From positions 124,001-188,000 of the forward strand of contig NZ_JAKRNU010000001.1 of NCBI RefSeq assembly GCF_022346545.1: 64,000 nucleotides of DNA. The letters are read 5' to 3'. A program made the position numbers and the translations under genes. The stretch is from Sporosarcina sp. ACRSM. Its GTDB lineage: Bacteria; Bacillota; Bacilli; Bacillales_A; Planococcaceae. Below are positions 1-9,209 of the stretch, one piece after another (positions within the stretch are counted from its first letter, which is position 1; every line of letters starts with the position of its first letter). The notes beneath the pieces are model-generated. The model was not told the DNA's origin. It was given only the letters and a program-made list of their open reading frames with translations, and made no database searches.

Positions 1-1142
1 GGGATAAAATCGCGTAATTCTTCCATCCGTTTGTCTTTCGACAGCATCACTTGCTGGATCAAGTAAGAAGTCAATGGAAGGTTTTTTGCCCCTGCTGCTA
101 GCAAAGTTGTCAGATTATCCGGTTTAACAGACGCGAGCAAATCCATCATAGAACCTGTTTTTAGGAACTTTGGCGAGAATCCGGCAAACGGTCCAAATAG
201 CAATGATTTTTTGCCATCGATAAATCTCGTGTCCAAATGCGGCACAGACATCGGAGGTGCACCAACGGCAGCTTTTCCGTATACTTTTGCATGGTGCTGC
301 TCCACCACATCCGGATTTTTACATACCATGAAAAGACCGCTGATCGGAAATCCTCCGATATGCTTCCCCTCCGGAATCCCTGATTTTTGTAGCAGATGTA
401 AGCTTCCACCACCGCCACCGATAAAGACGAATTTGGCAGTATGTGTTTCAATTCTACCAGCGGCATCATTCTTCACTTTCACTTCCCAAGCACCATCGCT
501 TGTCCGTTTCAGATCATCGACACTATGATTGTAATGGATCTCTACGTTTTGACGTTTCAAGTGATCGAAGAGCATGCGTGTCAAAGCACCGAAGTTCACA
601 TCAGTTCCTGAATCGATCTTTGTCGCTGCAATCGGTTCATTCGACTGACGGTCGTTCATCATGACCGGCATCCAGTCCTTCAGTTTTTGCGGATCATCGG
701 AAAATTCCATCCCCTGAAACAACGGATTGTTTGTCATCGTTTCAAAACGTCTTTTCAAAAACGCTACGTTCTCCTCGCCCCGAACAAAACTCATATGAGG
801 CAATGGCATGATAAAGTCTTCAGGATTATGTAATAATTGGTTATTTACAAGATATGACCAAAATTGCATAGAAACTTGGAACTGTTCATTTACGTTGATC
901 GCCTTGCTTATATCCACGGATCCGTCCGCTTTTTCGCTTGTGTAATTCAATTCACACAGTGCTGCATGCCCCGTTCCCGCATTATTCCATTCGTTGGAGC
1001 TCTCCTCCCCTGCATTTGCAAGCTTCTCGAATACCTTAATGTTCCAATCAGGCGCCAATTCCTTTAGCATCGTCCCCAAGGTCGCGCTCATGATGCCTGC
1101 ACCAATTAAAATAACATCTGTTCGTTTTACACTATTAGCCAT
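1..1142 (-). CDS. mqo: malate:quinone oxidoreductase, 5' part only
   Basis: The gene reads from an ATG at 1142 to the window edge without a stop (about 380 codons). The family is usually near 500 residues, so the C-terminal quarter is missing. The N-terminus has the FAD-binding [10 protein letters not shown] motif (residues 14-23), followed by the Mqo-typical ERAN-like stretch and [32 protein letters not shown] in the middle is also diagnostic of Mqo. This membrane-associated flavoprotein oxidises malate to oxaloacetate and passes electrons to quinone. It is transcribed alone here. A TATAAT-like -10 lies at about 1257-1262. The assignment is firm; only the end is unseen. Confidence 0.95.
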   Translation of the reverse strand, partial: MANSVKRTDVILIGAGIMSATLGTMLKELAPDWNIKVFEKLANAGEESSNEWNNAGTGHAALCELNYTSEKADGSVDISKAINVNEQFQVSMQFWSYLVNNQLLHNPEDFIMPLPHMSFVRGEENVAFLKRRFETMTNNPLFQGMEFSDDPQKLKDWMPVMMNDRQSNEPIAATKIDSGTDVNFGALTRMLFDHLKRQNVEIHYNHSVDDLKRTSDGAWEVKVKNDAAGRIETHTAKFVFIGGGGGSLHLLQKSGIPEGKHIGGFPISGLFMVCKNPDVVEQHHAKVYGKAAVGAPPMSVPHLDTRFIDGKKSLLFGPFAGFSPKFLKTGSMMDLLASVKPDNLTTLLAAGAKNLPLTSYLIQQVMLSKDKRMEELRDFI

Positions 1143-1479
1143 ACTTACCATCCTTCTACTCTTAACTTTGCAGAAAGGATACGCACCCCTTCTTCAGAAC
1201 AAATGACAAGAAGTGACAAAATATCACCTTTTCTGTATCAATACTTATCTTATCGTATTATAACAAAATTATCTATAGATTATTATTTCTTCGTTTAGAT
1301 TGTGTAAATTTAGGGGTGAAGGAGAAGATTATGCGCAATTTGAGTACCGCTCCAATCCAACACCCGAGCCGTTTTCCTATATACTTCAGGATAAATCCCT
1401 TAGTTCTTCCAAAGGATTTTTTTGTACAAGCTGTCCAAGTAAGTTGACTATAACAAAGTGGAGACATTGGCTATCATGA
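1143..1479. other. intergenic, promoter of mqo
   Basis: This 337-base gap is AT-rich close to mqo and holds a TATAAT-like -10 for mqo on the minus strand at 1257-1262. The rest shows no gene with a ribosome binding site. Short reading frames here have no recognisable content. Confidence 0.4.
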
Positions 1480-2277
1480 TCACTGCCACGCATACCGATA
1501 TTGAATGTCTGTGGTCTGCCTTTTCGTATGATTCGTCCAACGGTTCCAAACACTCGTCTGATCTGCTTCATATTCGGGCAGAATCGGTTTGGTTTCCCCC
1601 GCTGCAAAATAGACAGGTCCGTATTGCATGACGTCCATCACTTCGTTGCGACTATTAAAAAATGCGATTTCCATCTGCACCCATAAGCCTTGGCTGTGAT
1701 TATTCTTCGCCATCACCAAATTTTCATAATAGGAATCACGGCAACTAGAACTGGATGACCTGGAAAAGCAATTTTGCTCGGAAGTCACCAAGACCACAGA
1801 AACAGGATCATCAGCAGCAGGGATCACTTGTGCAAGCTGACGGTGTCCTTTATCCAGAACCAGGCTGTATGCATACTTCTGTCCAGCTGGCATGATGAAT
1901 ATAAAGATGATTAAAATCGTCAAACAGAACATCCCCATTGCGACCAGTACTTTCCCATATTGCGCAAACCATTCCCCGATGGAAACACGGATTGGCAGAC
2001 TGGTGACAACGACGATGGCGAAAATAATCGCAAAGATGCCAACCATCAAGAAGAACATAATATTGATTTCTCCCCAAGCTGGAAAAAACGGCATCTCATG
2101 GGCAGACCAATAATGGAAATTGACCATAGTTGCAATGCCATACACGAAAAGCCAAATGACTAGAGAAATGCACAAACAGCGTAAAAGGATTCGGTAATGG
2201 CGATGTTCCTTGAGTGCGAACAGAAACAAGATCATTGGAACCAAACCCGCTAGCATTAAGAGGTAGGTGAAAATCAT
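1480..2277 (-). CDS. uncharacterised membrane protein
   Basis: The product has 265 residues and is not recognised. Four hydrophobic segments fill the first half (about residues 2-20, 32-53, 70-92 and 108-130). A soluble C-terminal domain of about 130 residues follows; it contains a serine-rich stretch with two cysteines (NCFSRSSSSSC) and probably faces outside. The start overlaps the stop of the upstream gene (ATGA at 2274-2277), so the two are almost certainly translationally coupled and act together. No function can be given. Confidence 0.7.
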   Translation of the reverse strand: MIFTYLLMLAGLVPMILFLFALKEHRHYRILLRCLCISLVIWLFVYGIATMVNFHYWSAHEMPFFPAWGEINIMFFLMVGIFAIIFAIVVVTSLPIRVSIGEWFAQYGKVLVAMGMFCLTILIIFIFIMPAGQKYAYSLVLDKGHRQLAQVIPAADDPVSVVLVTSEQNCFSRSSSSSCRDSYYENLVMAKNNHSQGLWVQMEIAFFNSRNEVMDVMQYGPVYFAAGETKPILPEYEADQTSVWNRWTNHTKRQTTDIQYRYAWQ

Positions 2278-3161
2278 GCGTTTCGTTCCCCCTCTCGAAA
2301 GCGAAACGGCTCACGCTCGCACGACAATGTCTGTTCGGAGACGATCATCTCATTTGGGAACAGGCGCGCAACGACAGGGCGCACAGACTCTAGCAATGTT
2401 TGCTGCATGCCTTCATAATTATCGGGGTTCGATTTCCAACGGTCGAATAAATAAAAATAGTCATCATGCCAATGGGCATACACTTGCCAATGCATCCAGC
2501 GCCAGCCGATGCCTGTCATGAGTCGGACTTTTTGGGAACCGAGCTGATGGGCCATTTGAAAAGGAAGCTTGGCAACCTTCTGCATGATTGGAAAAGCTTT
2601 ATGCAAATCCTGCAGAAGATCAATCCAGGTATCTGAACGGAATCGCTCAGCGTTTCTCCATAAGATGGAATCCTTCTGATCGGCCGTCGGTTCATAATAG
2701 CTCCGGACTCTTTCAAATAGTGTCACCACAAATTCCGCTTCTTCCCGTTCCATTCGTATAAGCGTCAGCGCTTTGTCATTGTCTTTTAACGATGGGAAAA
2801 GTTCCAAATAGGTTTGAAAGGACTTCACTCCTTTATGGGGCCTTGGGGAGGGTTGTTGCCATTCGCGAATTTTCGTCGGATTGAAAAACACATCTGCAAT
2901 TTTGCCAAGTGCCTGGCGATTTCGTTCAACCGTCATACATTGCTCAATAGCATTCCTGTCAGAGAGAATGGTCATCCGATCAGCTTGGTGTTCGATCAAA
3001 TAACCTCCACTCCGGTTCCCCTTCTCAACAAGTAGCCATTCCAACAACCGGCCATGTTGTTCATACACGATACGAAGCTTGCAATCTTCCACGTCCGGTA
3101 TGACCGAACGGAGTCCTTCATGTTGAAGTCTCCTTTCTACGATTTCCTTTATTGCATCCAT
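2274..3161 (-). CDS. uncharacterised soluble protein, partner of the membrane protein downstream
   Basis: The product has 295 residues with no signal peptide or membrane segment and is not recognised. The sequence is rich in charged and aromatic residues, with a WRWMHWQVYAHWHDDYFY cluster around residue 225. It begins MDAIKEIVERRLQHEG and ends at the ATGA overlap with the membrane-protein gene. The pair forms a two-gene operon. It is flanked by an intrinsic terminator belonging to the next gene upstream. A cytoplasmic partner of the membrane protein is a reasonable inference, no more. Confidence 0.65.
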   Translation of the reverse strand: MDAIKEIVERRLQHEGLRSVIPDVEDCKLRIVYEQHGRLLEWLLVEKGNRSGGYLIEHQADRMTILSDRNAIEQCMTVERNRQALGKIADVFFNPTKIREWQQPSPRPHKGVKSFQTYLELFPSLKDNDKALTLIRMEREEAEFVVTLFERVRSYYEPTADQKDSILWRNAERFRSDTWIDLLQDLHKAFPIMQKVAKLPFQMAHQLGSQKVRLMTGIGWRWMHWQVYAHWHDDYFYLFDRWKSNPDNYEGMQQTLLESVRPVVARLFPNEMIVSEQTLSCEREPFRFREGERNA

Positions 3162-3260
3162 GACATCACCCTTATTTCATAATCAGCTTCCTTCTTTACG
3201 TGCCATACTGGGATAAGTTTCAACTCGATCGATTAAAAGCTGGATTGGGAAATCTATAAC

Positions 3261-3291
3261 AAAAAAGCCCTCTTTCTAAAAAAGAGGGCTT
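3261..3291 (-). terminator. intrinsic terminator of the MFS efflux gene
   Basis: An 11-bp stem AAGCCCTCTTT/AAAGAGGGCTT (3265-3275 with 3281-3291) is followed on the minus strand by a run of T (A at 3261-3266). It lies 60 bases after the MFS stop codon. Confidence 0.85.
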
Positions 3292-3350
3292 CCAAAAGTT
3301 TGCATAATCTACAACTCTTTGTAATCGAGATACTATATGATGAAATAAGT

Positions 3351-4589
3351 TTACTCAGAAATCTCCTTCACTACCGCTTTTCCTGCCTCTAGCAACACTT
3401 TACTCCGGCTCAAGAAAACGCCGGCAATCAGAATGAGGACCCCTGTTCCGATAAGCAGCCATTCAATTTTCACAACATCCGAAATCGGTCCGAAAATAAG
3501 CATCCCGATCGGCATCATGGAAGTGGAAATCATCCCGAACACACCGAAGACCCGTCCTAAATAATTACTATCCACTTTCTCTTGCACTAAAACCATCGTT
3601 GGCGTATTGAAAATCGGCATCGCAATGCCAAACACAGCCATGAACATCAAATAGATCCAAAAAATCGGGACAATTCCCAATGCAAACGTACAGATACCCA
3701 TTAACACACTCGCAAAAGTCATCGTATGCACTCTGTTGGAAAAACCGCCCCAAGCGGCAATAATGCCGCCACCAGCCATCATTCCGACCGAAAAAGCGAT
3801 TTCGATGGCGGTCAGGCGCCACACATCGTCACCAAAACTGCGCGCCACTTGCAAAGGTGTTAAAAATGCTGCCGGCGCCATCAATACAAAGAAGAAAGCG
3901 AAAAAGAGAAAGAACTTCTTCAAGAATGCATGCTCGTTAATATAGGACAAACCTTCCTTGAAATCGCTCATATAACTCGTTGTCTGTTCTGTAGCCGCCT
4001 TCTCATGCACGGCGATTTTCAGCAATGTCACTAACGTCAAAATCGCAATCGCCGCGGTGATGACATCGATGAAGAAAATCACTTCAAGGGAAGTCATCGT
4101 CAATAATGCCGCACTGACCATCGGGGCCACAAACATGATAACCGCTTGAAGACTCCCATTCGTGCCATTCACTTTCGTCAGCTGATCCTCTGGCACTATT
4201 TGCGGCAAAATCGCCCCGATTGCCGGGGTCTGGATGCCCGCTCCAACGGCTCGGATCGCCGCCATGACAAACAGTAACCAAATGGCGTCATACCCCATTA
4301 GGAACAAGATGGCGAGGATGAGCGTCGATAGCGCAATCAATCCGTCCGATACGATAATTAGGATCTTCCGATTATAACGGTCCGCCCACACACCCGCCAC
4401 CGGTGATAATAAGAATGTCGGGATAAAACCACAGATGATGAACAACGTCATCATCATCCCCGACTGTGTAGTCAACGTAATATGCCACATAATTGCATAT
4501 TGGACTAAAGAAGAACCAAACAGAGAAATCGTTTGGCTGCTTAAAAAGATAATAATATTTCTTTTCCAGTTTTCATATGCAGAATTCAT
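3351..4589 (-). CDS. MFS macrolide-type efflux transporter (Mef-like)
   Basis: This major-facilitator exporter of about 412 residues has 12 predicted helices. It carries the family A-loop GVWADRYNRK after helix 2 and belongs to the MFS_3/Mef group of drug:proton antiporters. The ATG at 4589 is chosen because AAAGG lies about 10 bases upstream; a TTG at 4628 in the same frame has no ribosome site. The decisive context is upstream: a promoter, a 14-codon leader of the ErmDL/MefA type and an intrinsic terminator precede the gene. This strongly suggests induction by macrolides through attenuation. Export of macrolides is therefore inferred from regulation plus family, not from substrate data. An own terminator lies at 3261-3291, so it is a single-gene unit with its leader. 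Confidence 0.85.
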   Translation of the reverse strand: MNSAYENWKRNIIIFLSSQTISLFGSSLVQYAIMWHITLTTQSGMMMTLFIICGFIPTFLLSPVAGVWADRYNRKILIIVSDGLIALSTLILAILFLMGYDAIWLLFVMAAIRAVGAGIQTPAIGAILPQIVPEDQLTKVNGTNGSLQAVIMFVAPMVSAALLTMTSLEVIFFIDVITAAIAILTLVTLLKIAVHEKAATEQTTSYMSDFKEGLSYINEHAFLKKFFLFFAFFFVLMAPAAFLTPLQVARSFGDDVWRLTAIEIAFSVGMMAGGGIIAAWGGFSNRVHTMTFASVLMGICTFALGIVPIFWIYLMFMAVFGIAMPIFNTPTMVLVQEKVDSNYLGRVFGVFGMISTSMMPIGMLIFGPISDVVKIEWLLIGTGVLILIAGVFLSRSKVLLEAGKAVVKEISE

Positions 4590-4673
4590 CTGATTCACGA
4601 CCTTTATCAAATTAATATTGATGTTCAAAAAGGCAAGGTCCTATCCTACTGGAAATGTCTATTTTTAGACAGC

Positions 4674-4703
4674 AAAAAAGAGGGCAGACTCGTCTCCCTC
4701 TTT
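4674..4703 (-). terminator. leader attenuator terminator upstream of the efflux gene
   Basis: On the minus strand AAAGAGGGAGAC-GA-GTCTGCCCTCTTT (4678-4703) forms a 12-bp stem with one bulged G, followed by TTTTTT. It sits between the leader peptide gene and the efflux gene, about 85 bases before the ATG, so it can only act as an attenuator. No obvious competing antiterminator could be settled by eye. Confidence 0.85.
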
Positions 4704-4771
4704 CTAAATGATTCATTAAGTTTTCCTCAAATAGACAGACCAATCCCATTTACCCTGCAGATAAGCAGAGC

Positions 4772-4801
4772 TTTTGAACGTATTCAGTTAACGGTTCAAA
4801 A
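4772..4801 (-). promoter_or_regulatory. hairpin overlapping the end of the leader peptide
   Basis: On the minus strand TTTTGAAC within leader codons 11-13 (4794-4801) pairs perfectly with GTTCAAAA (4772-4779). A ribosome paused at the Arg-Leu-Arg codons would cover or melt the first arm. This is the kind of switch expected in drug-responsive leaders. The pairing is visible; the switching role is inferred. Confidence 0.55.
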
Positions 4802-4832
4802 CTTGGATTCTTAGTCTCATTGATGCTGTCAC
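4788..4832 (-). CDS. macrolide-sensing leader peptide MTASMRLRIQVLNR
   Basis: GTG start at 4832, TAA at 4788-4790, 14 codons. A strong AACGGAGG ribosome site lies 8 bases upstream (4841-4848). From memory, the first eight residues equal the Mef(A) leader MTASMRLR, and the whole peptide resembles ErmDL (MTHSMRLRFPTLNQ), including the LN near the end. The Arg-Leu-Arg (+X+) motif is the known macrolide- and ketolide-dependent ribosome arrest motif. The peptide lies between a promoter and an intrinsic terminator and is followed by a Mef-like exporter. It therefore most likely senses macrolide-bound ribosomes and controls read-through. Confidence 0.85.
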   Translation of the reverse strand: MTASMRLRIQVLNR

Positions 4833-4866
4833 AAGGAAAACCTCCGTTTCTGTTGAAGTGAACTTC

Positions 4867-4896
4867 ATTTTACCATAGTTTTTTCCGCTTTTTCAA
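4867..4896 (-). promoter_or_regulatory. sigma-A promoter of the leader/efflux unit
   Basis: On the minus strand TTGAAA (4891-4896), an 18-base spacer and TAAAAT (4867-4872) form a good vegetative promoter. Transcription would start near 4860, just ahead of the leader peptide ribosome site. Confidence 0.75.
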
Positions 4897-5007
4897 GTGT
4901 TAAGGGAAATAATCCATACTTGTTCAGGCGTCCGAACTGCACAGTCAAATTGCATTGACAAATCTCTTCAAAAGATGAGTCGATCATTCATCCTAAAATT
5001 CAAGCAG

Positions 5008-5039
5008 AAAAAAGCGAGAACATTTTCCCTCGCTTTTTT
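5008..5039 (-). terminator. intrinsic terminator of the aminopeptidase gene
   Basis: AAAAAAGCGAG (5008-5018) pairs with CTCGCTTTTTT (5029-5039). A/T runs on both sides allow use in either direction. It begins 8 bases after the aminopeptidase stop. Confidence 0.85.
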
Positions 5040-5046
5040 TCTATCC

Positions 5047-6426
5047 TTATTGAAGTCCGCCGACTTCCTTCTCATACTCCACTGGTTTAGGTGCAACTTT
5101 TGCCCGTTCCAAAGCAGGTGTGTCAGGACGTGCAACTTGATAGACCGCTGCCCCAACGATTTCTGCTGTTTCTTGAAGTTTCGCTTTACTGATTTTATCT
5201 AGGGAATCCTCTGGTGAATGATACCAAGGCTCAGTAGGGCTATGGATGAATAAGGCAGCCGGGATACCCGCATAATAAAACGGTACATGGTCGCTTCGTC
5301 CCTCTTGTCCATAAGTTAACGTAGTCCCTGTTCTCACTCCCGCTGCTGCTGCAAGATCAGTGACGACATTTTTCTCACCATCTACCGTGAACATCACCAG
5401 ATCTCCAGCATCACGACTGCCAACCATATCCATTTGGAACATGCCGACAATTCTATCACGCTCATCTTGAGATAGTGTTTCAACATAAGCATAGGATCCA
5501 AGAAGCCCTAGTTCTTCAGCACCAAATGACACGAAACGGATTTCCGTATCTGTAGGCATATTGGCCATGACACGAGCCAACTCAATCGAAGTTGCTACCC
5601 CGGAAGCATCGTCATTGGCACCCGGAGATCCCGCAACGGAGTCGTGATGCGCACCGACAACGATAATCTGGTCTGTCGCTTTCTTTTTATTTGTAGGCTC
5701 TTTGACAGCAACCACATTATGCGACGTTTTCTGTAGAACTCCGCCACCCACTACTTCGATTGTCGCTGAAACAGCTTGTCCATTTGCTAATGAAGAGGCT
5801 AACCGATCGCCATCGGTTTGTGAAAGAGAAACGACTGGAACAAATGCATCATTTGGCGCGCCAAGCGTTCCATTTAATGAACCTGAAGTATTATTATAGA
5901 TGATTACTGCAGATGCTCCCGCCTTGGCAGCGTTTAGCACTTTGTCTGCAAAGGAGATATCTCCTCTTTTAACCAAAGCAATTTTGCCGGTTAAATCAAT
6001 CCCGGTCAAATCAGTTTCTGTTGCAAGTCCGACGTCAACCACTTCGCCTGTCGCTTCACCATTTGGCGTGTAAGTGAAACTGTCGGATGCTATGGTGTCA
6101 CCCGCTATTGTAACGGAAACAGTAGGTATCTCATAGCTTTCAAATGGAAAAGATTGAATCTCTGTATCATAGCCAAATGAAGCATATTTCGTTTCGATAT
6201 ACTGAACTGCATCCCATTCAGCTTGTGTACCCGCTATACGTGGTTTACTTGATAGATGACCAATGTCATTGTAAATATTGTCGACATTGATTCTTTTGAT
6301 AATTTTATTATCAAAAGCTTGTTGTACCTGTGCGGGTGGTGCAGTCACTTCCTTTGCGTATGCAGCCGGCAATCCTACGGTTAGACTTGCAGCCAATACC
6401 AAAGCAATAAACGGTTTTCTTCTCAT
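5047..6426 (-). CDS. secreted M28 family aminopeptidase with PA domain (YwaD-like)
   Basis: 459 residues, nearly the length of B. subtilis YwaD. A Sec signal peptide fills residues 1-24 and ends AYA-K. A protease-associated (PA) domain spans about 120-220 (GKIALVKRGDISFADKVLNAA). The M28 zinc peptidase domain follows: GAHHDS around 258-263, NDDASG 271-276, the catalytic EE pair 304-305 and the C-terminal PWYHSPEDS with the last histidine ligand. It should remove N-terminal residues from peptides outside the cell. The ATG at 6426 is preceded by AGGAGG 11 bases upstream. It is a single gene with its own terminator. Confidence 0.92.
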   Translation of the reverse strand: MRRKPFIALVLAASLTVGLPAAYAKEVTAPPAQVQQAFDNKIIKRINVDNIYNDIGHLSSKPRIAGTQAEWDAVQYIETKYASFGYDTEIQSFPFESYEIPTVSVTIAGDTIASDSFTYTPNGEATGEVVDVGLATETDLTGIDLTGKIALVKRGDISFADKVLNAAKAGASAVIIYNNTSGSLNGTLGAPNDAFVPVVSLSQTDGDRLASSLANGQAVSATIEVVGGGVLQKTSHNVVAVKEPTNKKKATDQIIVVGAHHDSVAGSPGANDDASGVATSIELARVMANMPTDTEIRFVSFGAEELGLLGSYAYVETLSQDERDRIVGMFQMDMVGSRDAGDLVMFTVDGEKNVVTDLAAAAGVRTGTTLTYGQEGRSDHVPFYYAGIPAALFIHSPTEPWYHSPEDSLDKISKAKLQETAEIVGAAVYQVARPDTPALERAKVAPKPVEYEKEVGGLQ

Positions 6427-6743
6427 CCTTCATCAAACCTCCTAAATGATACTTGCCTCCCTATCAAGTATAATTGATAGAATAATTTGATAAAGTCCAT
6501 TTTGAACCAATTTTCTGAATAGTACTTTTGGTAAATAAATGAAAGAAAGGAAGGAACTTTGTCTAAAAAGTATGTATAAGACTGATCATCGGACAAACAA
6601 TTGAGCGCTTGAAGTATTACTTTCTTAACCCCTATAGATAAAAAGCTCTAAAATATGCGCCTTTTCTATTGTTATGTTTCCGGAGCGCCATAAATCCCTT
6701 GCCGAATACACTCATCAACGTCTACAAGACAACAAAATATACC
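6427..6743. other. intergenic, no gene seen
   Basis: About 315 AT-rich bases between the aminopeptidase start and the terminator of the allantoin operon. It should contain the aminopeptidase promoter, but no clear -35/-10 pair, gene or repeat could be singled out. Confidence 0.3.
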
Positions 6744-6769
6744 AAAAAAGACAGCTACGAGAGCTGCCT
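6744..6769 (-). terminator. terminator of the allantoin/oxamate operon
   Basis: On the minus strand AGGCAGCT (6762-6769) pairs with AGCTGTCT (6749-6756, one G-U pair) and is followed by TTTTTT. It lies 23 bases after the carbamate kinase stop and closes the allC-to-arcC transcript. Confidence 0.8.
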
Positions 6770-6791
6770 TTCCGGATTCAATCAATGAACA

Positions 6792-7727
6792 TTATAGGGT
6801 TACGCGTGTACCTGTTTTTCCTTCAAGAGCATCTTGAAGTTTGTCCATTGTAGTAATGATGACGTTTTTGCCGCCTTTTTTCAAGAACAGGATAGCTGCT
6901 TCGATTTTTGGACCCATGCTTCCTTTAGGGAAATGGCCTTCATCCATATAACGAAGTGCATCTTCAACTGTCATTTCAAATAGGTTTTCTTGTTGTGGCG
7001 TTCCGAAGTGGATCGCGACTTGCTCAACACCAGTTACGATGAATAAATAATCTGCATTGATTTCTGCAGCCAATAGAGCACTTGCAAAGTCTTTATCGAT
7101 AACCGCATCTGTACCTTTTAGCATGCCGTTTTCTTCGATAACAGGGATTCCGCCGCCGCCAGCTGTAATAACTGTGATTTCTTTATCAAGTAGAGCTTGA
7201 ATTGCCTCTTTCTCAACAATTGTAACTGGTTTTGGAGAAGCAACGACACGTCTGTATCCTCTTCCGCTGTCCTCGATGTAAGAGATTTTTTCTGTTTCAA
7301 GGATTTTGTCTAGCTCTTCCTGTGTATAGAATGGACCGATTGGTTTTGTCGGATTCTCGAAAGCCGGATCTTCTTTAGAAACAACCGCTTGTGTAACAAT
7401 TGTCGCAACAGGCTTAGTGATGTTGCGCTCCACCATTTTGTTTCTGAACGCTTGTTGGATCAAGTAACCTAAGTTCCCTTGTGTTTCGGCATCAAGAACA
7501 TCAAGTGGATAAGCTGGAACAACAGATTCTGCCATTTGGTTTTTGATCAATGAATTCCCGACTTGTGGACCGTTACCATGTGTAATAACAACTGTATTGC
7601 CTTGTTCGATTAATCCAAGAACAGGTTCACAGACTTCGTTAATATTTTGTTGTTGTTCTTCAAGTGTTCCTTTTTGACCTTCTTTAATAATCGCGTTTCC
7701 GCCGATCGCTAGTACAATTTTGCTCAT
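6792..7727 (-). CDS. arcC: catabolic carbamate kinase (AllK/ArcC type)
   Basis: 311 residues, full length for the family. GGNA (9-12) and THGNGPQVG (49-57) are the nucleotide and substrate loops of the amino acid kinase fold, and the C-terminal GTRVTL is typical. It converts carbamoyl phosphate + ADP to ATP, CO2 and ammonia. There is no arginine deiminase or ornithine carbamoyltransferase nearby. It is the last gene after allG, so its carbamoyl phosphate should come from oxalurate cleavage, as with E. coli AllK (YbcF). This makes it the ATP-yielding step of allantoin fermentation. AGGAG precedes the ATG. Confidence 0.95.
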   Translation of the reverse strand: MSKIVLAIGGNAIIKEGQKGTLEEQQQNINEVCEPVLGLIEQGNTVVITHGNGPQVGNSLIKNQMAESVVPAYPLDVLDAETQGNLGYLIQQAFRNKMVERNITKPVATIVTQAVVSKEDPAFENPTKPIGPFYTQEELDKILETEKISYIEDSGRGYRRVVASPKPVTIVEKEAIQALLDKEITVITAGGGGIPVIEENGMLKGTDAVIDKDFASALLAAEINADYLFIVTGVEQVAIHFGTPQQENLFEMTVEDALRYMDEGHFPKGSMGPKIEAAILFLKKGGKNVIITTMDKLQDALEGKTGTRVTL

Positions 7728-7864
7728 TGAAACGTCTCCTTTAGTAAAGTAACATAAATTTTCTTTTCATTTTTAACTTGATGATCTTGCATAGCAAGCA
7801 CTTACATTTTTCACAGAAAAGAGGAGAGGAACTAGCTAAAACTATCCCTCTCCAACTGAATCCA

Positions 7865-9139
7865 TTATTTTGCTTCGACTAGTCCAAGCTTCACTGCGTA
7901 AGCTTCGATCGCTTTTTCAAAGCATGCTAATGGCGCACGAACCGTACCTGCACCGATTTGGCCAACGCCAGCTTCTTTATGCGCGATACCTGTGTTGATA
8001 ACCGGCTCGATTCCTTTATCAACAACTTTTCTTGCGTCAATTCCTAGGCAAGCACCTTGGAAATCCCAAGTTGGAATTGAGAAGTTAGGGTTATGATCGA
8101 TACAGATTTCAATCATATCATTACTTGTGTTTACTGCATCGTCCATACCGCCAGCACCTACGAAACGAGTAACCCCAGGAGCAGCGATCATCGCCATACC
8201 ACCAACACCGAATGTTTCAGTGATCGCACTGTCACCCATGTCCGCACAAGCCATGTCTTGATCATAGCCTGTGAAGAAGAGACCTTGTGGTGTGTTAACA
8301 GGCGCTGTGAACCATTGGTCGCCCATACCTGCGATACGGATTCCGAACTCATATCCGTTACGGCACATTGCTGTAACAACTGTACCATGTTGGATTTGGC
8401 GTGCTGAATCCATTACCGCTTTCGTTGAAGCCATTGCAATGTTCAAGAAGTACTGATCTGTGTCAGCAAGGAATTGAATAACGTCCTGCTTGTCTTTTTC
8501 GTTCACATCTGTTTGTAGGATGAATGGAACGATTTCTTTTAGGAAAATAAGTGATCCTGCAATATTACGTTGGTGGAATTCGTCGCCCATTGTAATTGCA
8601 CGAGCCATCATAACGTTGACGTTTAAGCCGTCACCTTTTACTTGAAGTGCTTTAGATAGTGTTGGACCAAGTACATCTCTGAACCAGTTTAGACGGTTGA
8701 TAACGTCATCTGAGTATGCACCGAAACGAAGTACTGCGCCGATTCCTTCATTCATTGTACAATATGCACGGTTACCGCCGTCACGGTTTTCAGCAACAAG
8801 AACTGGCATACTTCCAGAAGTGATGCCTCCCATTGGGCCGACTGCATTTACATGGTGACATGGGATGAATTCGATTTCACCATTTTCAAGCATTGCACGT
8901 GCTTCATCTGGGTTTGATGCCCAGCCTTCAAATAATGTAGCACCAATACAAGATCCTTGCATCGGGCTTGTCATGTTTTCCCACTTGATTGGTGGTCCTG
9001 CATGAAGTAATACTTTCCCGTTTAACTCTTCAATAACGGATTTGGCTGGAACTACATCAATTAGAAATGGTGCGCCTGATACGACTTTATCAATAACTGC
9101 TTGGTTTGCTTCATCAATTGTTTTAAATTGTCCGTACAT
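7865..9139 (-). CDS. allG: DUF1116 protein, oxamate carbamoyltransferase subunit AllG (YlbE)
   Basis: 424 residues. It matches the DUF1116 family (E. coli YlbE, now AllG), beginning with the AGPPIKWENMTSPMQGSCIGA stretch near residue 50. AllF, AllG and AllH together are known as the long-missing oxamate carbamoyltransferase, which splits oxalurate with phosphate into oxamate and carbamoyl phosphate. It lies between allF (70 bases upstream) and the carbamate kinase (137 bases downstream), as expected for consecutive steps. A strong AGGAGG precedes the ATG. The subunit role is taken from the E. coli work; no catalytic residues can be named from sequence. Confidence 0.88.
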   Translation of the reverse strand: MYGQFKTIDEANQAVIDKVVSGAPFLIDVVPAKSVIEELNGKVLLHAGPPIKWENMTSPMQGSCIGATLFEGWASNPDEARAMLENGEIEFIPCHHVNAVGPMGGITSGSMPVLVAENRDGGNRAYCTMNEGIGAVLRFGAYSDDVINRLNWFRDVLGPTLSKALQVKGDGLNVNVMMARAITMGDEFHQRNIAGSLIFLKEIVPFILQTDVNEKDKQDVIQFLADTDQYFLNIAMASTKAVMDSARQIQHGTVVTAMCRNGYEFGIRIAGMGDQWFTAPVNTPQGLFFTGYDQDMACADMGDSAITETFGVGGMAMIAAPGVTRFVGAGGMDDAVNTSNDMIEICIDHNPNFSIPTWDFQGACLGIDARKVVDKGIEPVINTGIAHKEAGVGQIGAGTVRAPLACFEKAIEAYAVKLGLVEAK

Positions 9140-9209
9140 TATGCTTTCCTCCTAAAAAATTCAATGATCGTGTAAATCTTTTTTCTAATTACCTTTAAAG
9201 GCGCTTAGA

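Noticed and set aside
1273..1467. Minus-strand frame of 64 codons before mqo
   Set aside because: Low-quality start, basic composition without pattern, overlaps the mqo promoter region.
4655..4672. Small hairpin TGTCTA/TAGACA after the attenuator terminator
   Set aside because: Only six base pairs with no clear partner role; may be chance. Not listed as a separate element.
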